Both the position numbers and the translations under genes were made by a program. From contig JAHBSO010000006.1 in NCBI GenBank assembly GCA_019639075.1, forward strand, positions 1 through 64,000: a stretch of 64,000 bases of DNA. Reading direction: 5' to 3'. The DNA comes from Actinomycetota bacterium. Lineage in GTDB: Bacteria > Actinomycetota > Acidimicrobiia > Acidimicrobiales > Iamiaceae. Below the pieces are notes generated by a model. The model was given only the letters and a program-made list of their open reading frames with translations. It did no database searches and was not told where the DNA came from. Position 1 is the stretch's first letter, and the number at the start of each line of letters is the position of its first letter. This document shows positions 32,965 to 40,493 of the stretch, piece by piece.

Positions 32965-35567
32965 CGGACCCCTCCGATCGTCACGGGCTGCTCTCGCTCG
33001 TCGGCCCTCGCTGGGCGGATCTGGCCCCGCTCCTGCACGAACTGCACCCGGGGGTCGGGTGTGTCGGGGGCATTGACGTAGGTGACGAAGCGGGCCAGGC
33101 GGTCGGGGTCCTCGATGGTCTCCCGCCACTCGCAACGGTAGGACGCGACGTGCGACGCCATCATCTCCTCGAGCTGGTCGGCGAGGCCGAGCGCGTCGTC
33201 GACGACCACCCGGCGCACCGCGTCGATGCCGCCGTCGAGTCCGTCGATCCACGAGGCGGTGCGCCGCAGCCGGTCGGCGCTGCGCACGTAGTACATGAGG
33301 AACCGGTCGATGTAGCGCACGAGCGTCTCGTCGTCGAGGTCCTCGGCCAGCAGCTCGGCGTGACGGGGCCGCATCCCGCCGTTGCCCCCGACCCAGAGGT
33401 TCCAGCCCTTCTCGGTGGCGATCACGCCGACGTCCTTGCTCTGGGCCTCGGCGCACTCCCGGGCGCACCCGGACACCGCCAGCTTGAGCTTGTGCGGCGA
33501 GCGCAGGCCCCGGTACCGCTCCTCCAGGAGGATGGCCATCGAGGTGGAGTCGGCGACGCCGTAGCGGCACCAGGTCTCGCCCACGCACGACTTCACTGTG
33601 CGGAGCGACTTGCCGTAGGCGTGGCCGGACTCGAAGCCGGCGTCGACGAGGCGGGTCCAGATCAGCGGGAGCTGCTCCACCCGGGCACCGAACAGGTCGA
33701 TGCGCTGGCCGCCCGTGATCTTCGTGTACAGCCCGAAGTCGCGGGCCACCTCGCCGATGACGATCAGCTTCTCCGCGGTGATCTCGCCTCCGGGGATGCG
33801 GGGCACGACCGAGTACGTGCCGTCCTTCTGGAGGTTGGCGAGGAAGTGGTCGTTGGTGTCCTGGAGCGCACCCTGCTCGCCGTCGAGGATGTGACCACCG
33901 CCGAGCGACGACAGGATCGACGCGACGGTCGGCTTGCACACCTCGCAGCCGGCGCCCTGTCGCTCCGCCGCCCCGGGGACGCCGTGGGCCTCGATGATCT
34001 CGGTGAACGTGGCCAGGCCGGTCACCCGCACGATCTCGAACAGCTCCGCTCGAGTGTGGGCGAAGTGGGCGCACAGGGGCGGGGCAGCGCCCGCGGGCGC
34101 ACCCTCGCTGAACCGCACGACCTGCTCGATGATCGGGACACAGCCCCCGCACCCCGTGCCGGCCCGGGTCGCGCCCTTCAGGTCGGCGACCGAGCCGCAC
34201 CCCTCGGAGATGGCGTCGAGGAGGGCACCGGCGGACACGTTCTCGCACGAGCAGACCGGAGTCGACCGCTCGATCGTGGCTCCACCGCCGGACGCGGGGT
34301 CGGCGGGCGGCCGCAGCAGGGCGCCCGGGTCCTCGACCGGCTCGGCCCGCCGGAACCGGGCCAGCAGCTCGCCCCAGGGCTGGGCGTCGCCGACGAGCAC
34401 GGCCGCCACCACGCGGCCGTGGTCGTCGACGTCGACCCGCTGGTACACGCCGCGGAGCGGGTCCTCCCACACCAGGGCATGGCGCCGCTCGCCCTCGGCC
34501 GGTTCGGCGTGGATGTCGCCGATCGTGGCCACGTCGACGCCGAGCAGCTTGAGCTTGGTGGACGGGTCGGCCTCCTCGAACCGCTGGTCGGGTCCGGCCA
34601 CCGCGTTCGTGGCGCGGGCCGCGATCCGAGCCGCGACCGCCCGGGCCATCCGGTAGCCGGGGGCGACGAGCCCGTGGCACCGGCCCTCGACCGCCGCGCA
34701 CTCGCCGATCGCCGAGACGGTCGGGTCTGAGCTGCGCAGGCTGCCGTCGACCAGCACGCCACCCCGGGGCCCGACCTCGAGGCCGGCCTCCCGGGCGATC
34801 GCATCGCGGGGTCGGATCCCGGCGGAGAACACCACGATCTGGGCCTCGAGCGGCTCGTGGCCGTCGAAGGTCAGGCGGACGGGACGACCGTCGGCGGACT
34901 CGATCGCCGTGGTCGCCCGACCGGTGTGGACGTGGACGCCCAGGTCCTCGACGTGGCGGCGCAGCGCGGCGCCGCCGGCCTCGTCGAGCTGGACCGGCAT
35001 CAGCCGGGGGGCGAACTCGACGACGTGGGTGTCGAGGCCGAGGTTGCGCAGGGCGTTGGCCGCCTCCAGGCCGAGCAGCCCGCCCCCGACGACGACGCCG
35101 GTGCGCACTGCGGGGTCGGCGGCGTCGGCCTCGATCCCGCGGAGGTCGTCGATGGTCCGGTACACGTGGCAGCCCGGCGCGTCGCCGCCCTCGATCGGCG
35201 GCACGAACGGGGCCGAACCGGTGGCCAGCACCAGCTCGTCGTACGCGAACACCAGCCCCGACGCGGTGTGCACCTTGCGGGACTCCCGGTCGATCGTCGT
35301 CACCGGATCGCCGAGCCGGCAGGTGATGCCGTGCTCCTCGAAGAACCCGGGCTGGACCAGCGACAGGTCCTCGGCCGTCCGGCCGTCGAACAGCGAGCTC
35401 AGTGCGACGCGGTCGTAGGCCGGGCGGTGCTCCTCGCCGAGCACCGTGATGTCGAGGTCGGGTGCCGCGCCGGCGTCGACCAGGGCGGCCAGGAGGTGCT
35501 GGCCGACCATGCCGTTGCCGACGACGACGAGGCGGAGCCGGTCGTGGGAGCTCGTGTGGGGTGCCAT
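32961..35567 (-). CDS. nirB: nitrite reductase (NADH) large subunit
   Basis: An 868-residue enzyme reducing nitrite to ammonium. Order: FAD/NADH reductase (VVVGNGMVGQHLLAALVDAG at residue 15; GVVVGGGLLGLEAANAL near 165), BFD-like [2Fe-2S] region (CSCENVSAGALLDAI and GTGCGGCVPIIEQ), then sulfite/nitrite reductase domains with siroheme-[4Fe-4S] ligands CVGETWCRYG and SGCARECAEAQ. All cluster ligands are present. The ATG at 35567 is preferred; TTG 35579 is possible. It starts the nirBD transcript; a GTAAC-N6-ATCAC motif and a 10-bp inverted repeat lie just upstream. Confidence 0.92.
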   Translation of the reverse strand: MAPHTSSHDRLRLVVVGNGMVGQHLLAALVDAGAAPDLDITVLGEEHRPAYDRVALSSLFDGRTAEDLSLVQPGFFEEHGITCRLGDPVTTIDRESRKVHTASGLVFAYDELVLATGSAPFVPPIEGGDAPGCHVYRTIDDLRGIEADAADPAVRTGVVVGGGLLGLEAANALRNLGLDTHVVEFAPRLMPVQLDEAGGAALRRHVEDLGVHVHTGRATTAIESADGRPVRLTFDGHEPLEAQIVVFSAGIRPRDAIAREAGLEVGPRGGVLVDGSLRSSDPTVSAIGECAAVEGRCHGLVAPGYRMARAVAARIAARATNAVAGPDQRFEEADPSTKLKLLGVDVATIGDIHAEPAEGERRHALVWEDPLRGVYQRVDVDDHGRVVAAVLVGDAQPWGELLARFRRAEPVEDPGALLRPPADPASGGGATIERSTPVCSCENVSAGALLDAISEGCGSVADLKGATRAGTGCGGCVPIIEQVVRFSEGAPAGAAPPLCAHFAHTRAELFEIVRVTGLATFTEIIEAHGVPGAAERQGAGCEVCKPTVASILSSLGGGHILDGEQGALQDTNDHFLANLQKDGTYSVVPRIPGGEITAEKLIVIGEVARDFGLYTKITGGQRIDLFGARVEQLPLIWTRLVDAGFESGHAYGKSLRTVKSCVGETWCRYGVADSTSMAILLEERYRGLRSPHKLKLAVSGCARECAEAQSKDVGVIATEKGWNLWVGGNGGMRPRHAELLAEDLDDETLVRYIDRFLMYYVRSADRLRRTASWIDGLDGGIDAVRRVVVDDALGLADQLEEMMASHVASYRCEWRETIEDPDRLARFVTYVNAPDTPDPRVQFVQERGQIRPARADEREQPVTIGGVR

Positions 35568-35584
35568 GGGCGACAGCAAACGCC

Positions 35585-35645
35585 AGGTCTGTTGCGCGCC
35601 GATGCCATCGAGGTGATCTCCCTGTTACCCGGAGCCAACAGACCT
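35585..35645 (-). promoter_or_regulatory. nirB control region: 10-bp inverted repeat and GlnR-like motif
   Basis: AGGTCTGTTG (35585-35594) and CAACAGACCT (35636-35645) are perfect inverted repeats 41 bases apart. Between them, on the minus strand, GTAAC-AGGGAG-ATCAC (35613-35628) resembles a GlnR site. The arms could be NnaR half-sites; assignment is inference. Confidence 0.4.
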
Positions 35646-35684
35646 TCCGGACGGGTGTGAGCCTGCGGACATCATGGCCGCGGT

Positions 35685-35774
35685 GCACGGTCGGGGTCGG
35701 ATCCCGACCGTGACCCGGTGGAGGTTCGCGTGTGGTTCCGGGACAGCACGGTCGGGATCCGACCCCGACCGTGC
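35685..35774. repeat. P element copy 3
   Basis: Arms 35685-35712 and 35747-35774 are a perfect 28-bp inverted repeat with a 34-base loop. The loop differs from that of copy 1 at only a few bases, and the left flank (gacatcatg then ccgcggt) is shared too. It separates the nirB promoter from the downstream SnoaL-like gene. Confidence 0.92.
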
Positions 35775-35810
35775 GGCGCTTCTCAGGCGCTGCCGTCAGA
35801 ATGGGTGGCG

Positions 35811-36239
35811 ATGGACGACGCGACGATCCTGGCCCTTCACGACAAGCTCGAGATCCACGAGCTGCTGGCCCGCTACGCGCGGGCGGTCGACGATCACGAC
35901 TGGGACCTCTACCGGAGCGTGTTCACCGACGACGCCCACCTCGACTACACGTCCGCGGGTGCCCCGGCCGGCACGCGGGAGGAGCTGGTCGAGTTCCTCG
36001 CCGCGTCGCTCCCGCTGCTGCCGTGGACGCAGCACGTGATCACCAACGTCGAGGTCGACCTCCACGGCGACGAGGCCACGGTGCGGGCCATGTTCCTCAA
36101 CCCGATGCAGCTCCCGGGCTTCGACGAGCCGAGCATAAGCGGCGGCCACTACCTCCACCGGATGGTCCGCACCCCCGACGGGTGGCGCAGCCGCCACCTG
36201 GTCGAGACCAACCGCTGGTTCACCAACGCCCCCGGCTGA
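35811..36239 (+). CDS. SnoaL-like (nuclear transport factor 2 family) protein
   Basis: A 142-residue cone-fold protein. The helix EIHELLARYARAVDDHDWDLY, the strand VFTDDAHLDYTSAG and the closing PDGWRSRHLVETNRWF are characteristic of the SnoaL_4 group. The ATG at 35811 is chosen; an in-frame GTG lies two codons upstream. There is no operon partner: a P element lies before it and S-type repeats after it. The substrate is unknown; relatives are dehydratases, isomerases or hydrolases of small hydrophobic molecules. Confidence 0.75.
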   Translation: MDDATILALHDKLEIHELLARYARAVDDHDWDLYRSVFTDDAHLDYTSAGAPAGTREELVEFLAASLPLLPWTQHVITNVEVDLHGDEATVRAMFLNPMQLPGFDEPSISGGHYLHRMVRTPDGWRSRHLVETNRWFTNAPG

Positions 36240-36242
36240 CCG

Positions 36243-36318
36243 CCCTTCGACCTCACTTCGCCTTTCGACTCGCTGGCGCTCGCTCAAGGAGCAACTGACG
36301 CTGGCGCTCGCTCAGGGA
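36243..36318. repeat. S-type repeat between convergent genes
   Basis: Two imperfect copies of the type CGCTGGCGCTCGCTCAaGGA and CGCTGGCGCTCGCTCAgGGA, preceded by CTTTCGACT, fill the space between the SnoaL-like stop and the LLM oxidoreductase stop. Confidence 0.75.
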
Positions 36319-36329
36319 ACAGTGCTGCC

Positions 36330-37346
36330 TCAGGCGGCGCGGAGGGCGGTGACCAGGTCTCCGATGAGGTCGTCGGTGACCTCGTAGCCGGGGAAGTAGA
36401 TGCAGACGCGGTCGGCCCAGTCGCCGTAGCGGCGCTCGATCTCGGCCGCGCACTCCTCGGGCGTGCCGAACACGGCGAGGGTGTGCAGCATCTCGTCGTC
36501 GATCAGCGACGCCATCGTGATCCAGTCGCCCTGCTTGGAGAGCCGGTTCAGCTCGGGCTGGAGGTCGCCCCAGCCGTGGACGTCGAGCACCGGTCGGTAC
36601 GCGGGCGTCGAGCCGTAGAAGCCGAGGATGCCGGTGATGGCCCGGGCCCGGTCGAGCTCCTCTGGGGTGCGCCCGACGCCGGCGATCACCTCGATCGTGA
36701 TCTCCACCTCGCCCGGGTCGCGCCCGGCGGCGTCGAGCCCCCGCTCGATCGCAGGGCGGGTGCGCTCGGCCAGGTGGCGCTCGCTGTTGAACGGCATCAC
36801 GAGGATCCCGTCCGACACCTCGGCAGCCATCTGGGTCATCCTCGGGCCCAGCGCCCCCACCAGCACCGGCGGCACGCCGAACGGGTTCGGGCCGGGGTCG
36901 AACGCCGGCGTCATCAGCGTGTGGCGCGTGTAGGTGCCCTCGAACCGGAGCGGCGCCCCGGTCTGCCAGTGGTCGAGGATCGCCTTCGTCGCCAGCACCC
37001 ACTCGCGCATCTGGGCCACCGGCTTGTGCCACGTGGAGCCGTAGCGCTTCTCGATGTGCGGCTTGATCTGGCTGCCGAGCCCGAGCCGGAACCGCCCCTC
37101 GCTCAGGAGTTGGAGGTCGTAGGCGGTGTGGGCAAGGTGCATCGGGGAGCGGGGGAACGCGATGGCGACGTTGGTGAACAGGTCGAGCGAGCACACGGGT
37201 GCGGCGGCGGCCAGCGGGAGGAACAGGTCGTGGCTGTTCTCGAAGGAGAACGCGCCGTCGACGCCGATCGCCTCGAGCGCCCGCGCCCGCGGCACCGCGT
37301 CGATCACCGAGTTCGAGAGCTGGACGTCGATCTTCAGTGCGCTCAT
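36330..37346 (-). CDS. LLM class F420-dependent oxidoreductase
   Basis: A 338-residue TIM-barrel flavin-dependent enzyme of the luciferase-like superfamily. LFTNVAIAFPRSPMHLAHTAYDLQ with RFRLGLGSQIKPHIEKRYG is the pattern of actinobacterial F420-using members (TIGR03617-like subgroup). LVGALGPRMTQMAAEVSDGI is the conserved phosphate-binding area. The ATG at 37346 follows GGAG at 9 bases. It stands alone between two S-type repeat regions; its reaction (reduction or oxygenation of a hydrophobic compound) cannot be specified. Confidence 0.85.
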   Translation of the reverse strand: MSALKIDVQLSNSVIDAVPRARALEAIGVDGAFSFENSHDLFLPLAAAAPVCSLDLFTNVAIAFPRSPMHLAHTAYDLQLLSEGRFRLGLGSQIKPHIEKRYGSTWHKPVAQMREWVLATKAILDHWQTGAPLRFEGTYTRHTLMTPAFDPGPNPFGVPPVLVGALGPRMTQMAAEVSDGILVMPFNSERHLAERTRPAIERGLDAAGRDPGEVEITIEVIAGVGRTPEELDRARAITGILGFYGSTPAYRPVLDVHGWGDLQPELNRLSKQGDWITMASLIDDEMLHTLAVFGTPEECAAEIERRYGDWADRVCIYFPGYEVTDDLIGDLVTALRAA

Positions 37347-37370
37347 CGTCACCACTCCTAGCCCACGGGC

Positions 37371-37424
37371 GGCCCTTCGACTCCACTCCGCTGCGCTCCG
37401 TTCTCGCTCAGGGGACAGCTTCGG
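37371..37424. repeat. S-type repeat between divergent genes
   Basis: CCTTCGACTCC, CTCCGCTGCGCTCCG and TTCTCGCTCAGGGGACAG form a degenerate S element in the gap between the LLM oxidoreductase start and the small membrane protein start. It occupies most of the promoter region of both genes. Confidence 0.7.
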
Positions 37425-37440
37425 TGCGTAGGGTGCGGGC

Positions 37441-37863
37441 ATGAGCGGTCTCGGACGCAACATCGTGCGCATCGCCCTCGGCTCGGCGGTGGCGTTCGCC
37501 GGGGTCGCGCACCTCACGACCCAGCGCGAGGAGTTCCAGGCGCAGGTGCCGCACTGGTTCCCCATCGACGACGACGTGACCGTCGTCGGTTCGGGTGTGG
37601 TCGAGATCGGCCTGGGTGCGGCGTTCGTCGCCATGCCCGACAAGCGGCGCACCATCGGCGCCCTCCTCGCCGCGTTCTTCGTGCTGGTGTTCCCGGGCAA
37701 CATCGCGCAGTACGCGGAGGGCACCGACGCCTTCGGGCTCGACTCCGACACCAAGCGCCTCGTCCGGCTCTTCTTCCAGCCGGTCCTCGTGCTGCTCGCG
37801 CTGTGGTCGGGTGGCGTGATCGGCAAGGGCGGTGACCGGTCGGTGGAGGCCGGATCGAGCTAG
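37441..37863 (+). CDS. DoxX-like small membrane protein
   Basis: A 140-residue protein with about four hydrophobic helices (IVRIALGSAVAFAGVAHL, GVVEIGLGAAFVAM, IGALLAAFFVLVFPGNIAQY, LVRLFFQPVLVLLALW). The order and the motif HLTTQREEFQAQVPHWFP fit the DoxX/DUF4267-like group of membrane proteins of uncertain function. The stop codon TAG and that of the convergent TetR gene are the two strands of one CTAG at 37860-37863. Confidence 0.7.
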   Translation: MSGLGRNIVRIALGSAVAFAGVAHLTTQREEFQAQVPHWFPIDDDVTVVGSGVVEIGLGAAFVAMPDKRRTIGALLAAFFVLVFPGNIAQYAEGTDAFGLDSDTKRLVRLFFQPVLVLLALWSGGVIGKGGDRSVEAGSS

Positions 37864-38540
37864 CCCACCCGTGCGTCGCCGGCGCTGTCGGCGAGGACGT
37901 CGAGGTGGGCGAGGAGCCGCGCCCGCTGATCGGGTGGGGCCACGGCGAGGAGGCAGAGGTCGAGGGCGCGGAGCGCGCCGGCGACGAGCGCGTCGTCGTC
38001 GATGGCGCCGGCCGCCCACGACCGGAGGAGGTGGAGGAGGATCGGGCCGACCTGGTCGACGAGCTCCTCCGCGCCGAGGTCGTCGAGCAGCTCGCCGGTG
38101 CGCTGGGCCCGGGCGATCTCGTCGACCATCAGGCCCTGGACCTGCCACCGCTGCGCCAGCTGCACCAGGAGCTCGTCGTCGGTGAGGACCGGGCGCAGGA
38201 CGGCGCGCGACAGCGAGGTGGTCACGGTGCGGAACGCCACCTCGACCACCTCCCACGTGCGCTCGACCGGGTCGGTTGCGACGACGCGTCCGACGGCGAG
38301 GTCCACCTCGTCCACCGACTCGTGCACCAGCGCCCGCAGCAGCCCCTGCTTGTCGCCGAACAGGTTGTAGAGGGTGCGGACGCTGACCTCCGCGGCGTCG
38401 GCGATCTGGCGCATCGAGGCGTCGTCGATGCCGGTCGACTCGATGAGGTCGGTGACCGCTCCGAGGATCCGGCGGCGGTTGCGGGCTCGGACGCGCGAGA
38501 GCTCGTCGTGGGCGGGAGGACGGGTGGCCGCGGCGGTCAC
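37860..38540 (-). CDS. TetR-family regulator near the Rieske dioxygenase genes
   Basis: A 226-residue regulator. HTH at about residues 20-65 (NRRRILGAVTDLIESTGIDD, then MRQIADAAEVSVRTLYNLFG). GTG start at 38540. It is divergent from the Rieske alpha gene with 80 bases between the starts; ACGTGG-N11-CCACGT in that gap is a candidate site for it. It is therefore the likely regulator of the dioxygenase-sulfatase genes. Confidence 0.85.
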   Translation of the reverse strand: MTAAATRPPAHDELSRVRARNRRRILGAVTDLIESTGIDDASMRQIADAAEVSVRTLYNLFGDKQGLLRALVHESVDEVDLAVGRVVATDPVERTWEVVEVAFRTVTTSLSRAVLRPVLTDDELLVQLAQRWQVQGLMVDEIARAQRTGELLDDLGAEELVDQVGPILLHLLRSWAAGAIDDDALVAGALRALDLCLLAVAPPDQRARLLAHLDVLADSAGDARVG

Positions 38541-38564
38541 GGGTCAACGGTAGACCAGTTGTGC

Positions 38565-38587
38565 ACGTGGTGTTAGAAATGCCACGT
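38565..38587. promoter_or_regulatory. candidate TetR operator, ACGTGG dyad
   Basis: ACGTGG (38565-38570) and CCACGT (38582-38587) are perfect 6-bp inverted arms 11 bases apart, in the gap between divergent TetR and Rieske genes. The stretch TGTTAGAAAT inside is AT-rich for this genome. Confidence 0.4.
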
Positions 38588-38620
38588 TCTGCAATTCGAG
38601 CGGTCGACCCGGGGGTCCGC

Positions 38621-39892
38621 ATGAGCATCAGCACGGTGGCCGAGCCGCTGACGGCCGGCCTGGTGGCCGAGGACGGGAGCCGGGTCAGCCGGCGCCTGTT
38701 CTTCGACGACGCGGTCTACGAGGAGGAACGTCGTCGCATCTTCGAACGCACCTGGCTGTTCGTGGGCCACGAGTCCCAGATCCCCGACGCCGGCGACTTC
38801 ATCGCCTCGTCGATGGGGGAGGAGCCCGTGCTGGTCTCCCGGGGCATCGACGGCTCGGTCAGCGTGGTCGTCAACTCGTGCACCCACCGCGGCACCAAGC
38901 TCTGCGACGTCGACCGGGGCAACGCCTCGACCCTCACCTGCCCGTACCACGGGTGGCAGTTCGCGCTCGACGGGCGGCTCCTCGGCGTCCCCCGGTTCGC
39001 CGCCTACCTCGGCGAGCTCGACAAGTCGGATCGCTCGCTGCACCGGCCCCGCGTCGAGACGTTCCTCGGCCTGATCTTCGCCACCTTCGACCTCGGCGGC
39101 CCGACGCTGCGCGAGTACCTCGGCGACGACCTGATCTTCTACCTGGAGGCCACCTTCGACCGCGACGGCACGGGCACCAGCGTGGTGGCGGGCATCCACC
39201 GGTGGCACATCGCCTGCAACTGGAAGCTGCCGTGCGAGAACCAGGCCGGCGACCTCTACCACCCGGACGTGTCCCACGTCGCGGCCCTTTCGCTCGGGGG
39301 CGACTCGGTGTCGGCCTCGCTCGACCCCGGTGTGCAGGTGACCACGTCGGAGGGTCACGCCATGGTCGTGCGGACCATGCCGGAGGGCACGCCGCCGGCC
39401 GACCTGGTGCCGGGCGGCAACGCCGGCGTCGACTGGTTCACCGGCCGCCACGAGCTCGTGGAGGAGCGGCTCGGCGCCGAGCGGTCGTTGATCGTGCCGA
39501 TCGCCGGCAACGTCTTCCCCAACTTCTCGATGCTGCCATCGGTGTTCAGCATCCGGGTCAACCACCCGAGGGGACCGATGGGGACCGAGGTGTGGGCGTA
39601 CTGCCTGGTGCCGTCCGCCGCGCCGCCCGAGGTCCGGGAGCAGATCCACGGCTACTACCAGGTGACCTTCGGTCCCGGCGGCCTCGTCGAGGAGGAGGAC
39701 GGCGAGAACTGGATCGGCATGACCAACGGCGCGTCGACGGCGCGGACCGACCCCCGCCCGCTCCACATCGGCATGGGGCTCGGCACCGAGTACACCGACG
39801 AGCGGGTCCCCGGTTCGGTGGCGCCGCTCTTCACCGAGCACAACCAGCGGGAGTTCTACAAGACGTGGCAACGATGGATGGACCGGCCGTGA
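38621..39892 (+). CDS. aromatic-ring-hydroxylating dioxygenase, alpha subunit
   Basis: A 423-residue Rieske oxygenase. Cluster ligands are NSCTHRGTKLCDVD and LTCPYHGWQFALDG; the catalytic iron site is NQAGDLYHPDVSH with two His and, further on, an Asp in the C-terminal part. Residues 20-60 (SRRLFFDDAVYEEERRRIFE) match alpha subunits of biphenyl/benzoate-type dioxygenases. The ATG at 38621 fits. It overlaps the beta subunit gene (GTGA), so an alpha-beta hexamer is expected. Ferredoxin and reductase are not encoded here. Confidence 0.9.
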   Translation: MSISTVAEPLTAGLVAEDGSRVSRRLFFDDAVYEEERRRIFERTWLFVGHESQIPDAGDFIASSMGEEPVLVSRGIDGSVSVVVNSCTHRGTKLCDVDRGNASTLTCPYHGWQFALDGRLLGVPRFAAYLGELDKSDRSLHRPRVETFLGLIFATFDLGGPTLREYLGDDLIFYLEATFDRDGTGTSVVAGIHRWHIACNWKLPCENQAGDLYHPDVSHVAALSLGGDSVSASLDPGVQVTTSEGHAMVVRTMPEGTPPADLVPGGNAGVDWFTGRHELVEERLGAERSLIVPIAGNVFPNFSMLPSVFSIRVNHPRGPMGTEVWAYCLVPSAAPPEVREQIHGYYQVTFGPGGLVEEEDGENWIGMTNGASTARTDPRPLHIGMGLGTEYTDERVPGSVAPLFTEHNQREFYKTWQRWMDRP

Positions 39893-40455
39893 CCGCCGCG
39901 ACGACCGGCGCCGCGACGACCGACGTGGTCGCGCTCGACCTGGAGATCGCCCGCTTCCTGTACCGGGAGGCGGCGTTGCTCGACGACCGGCGGTGGGACG
40001 ACTGGCTGGCGCTGTGGGCCGAGGACGGCCACTACTCGGTCCCGATCCGACGCGACGTCGAGGGCGACGACTCGTGGGGTCGGCCCGTCGAGGAGTGCTT
40101 CGGCGGTCCGGGCGAGCTGCACTACGTCGACGAGCCGTTCCTCGTCGCCAGCGTCCGCGTGGCCAAGCTCAAGACGGGCAAGGCGTGGGCCGAGCAGCCG
40201 CCGTCGCACACCACCCGGCTGATCACCAACGTGCACGTGCTCGACGACCCGGATGGCGAACCGGACGGCGACGAGGTGCTCGTCCACTCGAACTTCCTGG
40301 TCCACCGCACGCGGGGCGCCACCCACCAGGAGCAGTTCGTCGGCACCCGTCGGGACCGGCTGCGGCGGAGCGACGACGGCTGGCGGATCGCCGGTCGACG
40401 GGTGTTCCTCAACACCAGCGTGCTCGGCGTCGCGAACCTCCAGCTGTTCTTCTGA
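39889..40455 (+). CDS. aromatic-ring-hydroxylating dioxygenase, beta subunit
   Basis: A 188-residue cone-fold subunit. LDLEIARFLYREAALLDDRRWDDWL and LWAEDGHYSVPIRRDVE (given in parts) are typical of dioxygenase beta subunits, as are RRVFLNTS and the C-terminal QLFF. It has a structural role. The GTG at 39889 overlapping the alpha stop is preferred; ATG 39874 would add five residues. The arylsulfatase gene follows after 38 bases. Confidence 0.88.
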   Translation: MTAATTGAATTDVVALDLEIARFLYREAALLDDRRWDDWLALWAEDGHYSVPIRRDVEGDDSWGRPVEECFGGPGELHYVDEPFLVASVRVAKLKTGKAWAEQPPSHTTRLITNVHVLDDPDGEPDGDEVLVHSNFLVHRTRGATHQEQFVGTRRDRLRRSDDGWRIAGRRVFLNTSVLGVANLQLFF

Positions 40456-40493
40456 TAGGCGTGGACCCCCAGCCGCCCGACGGAGCACCCACG

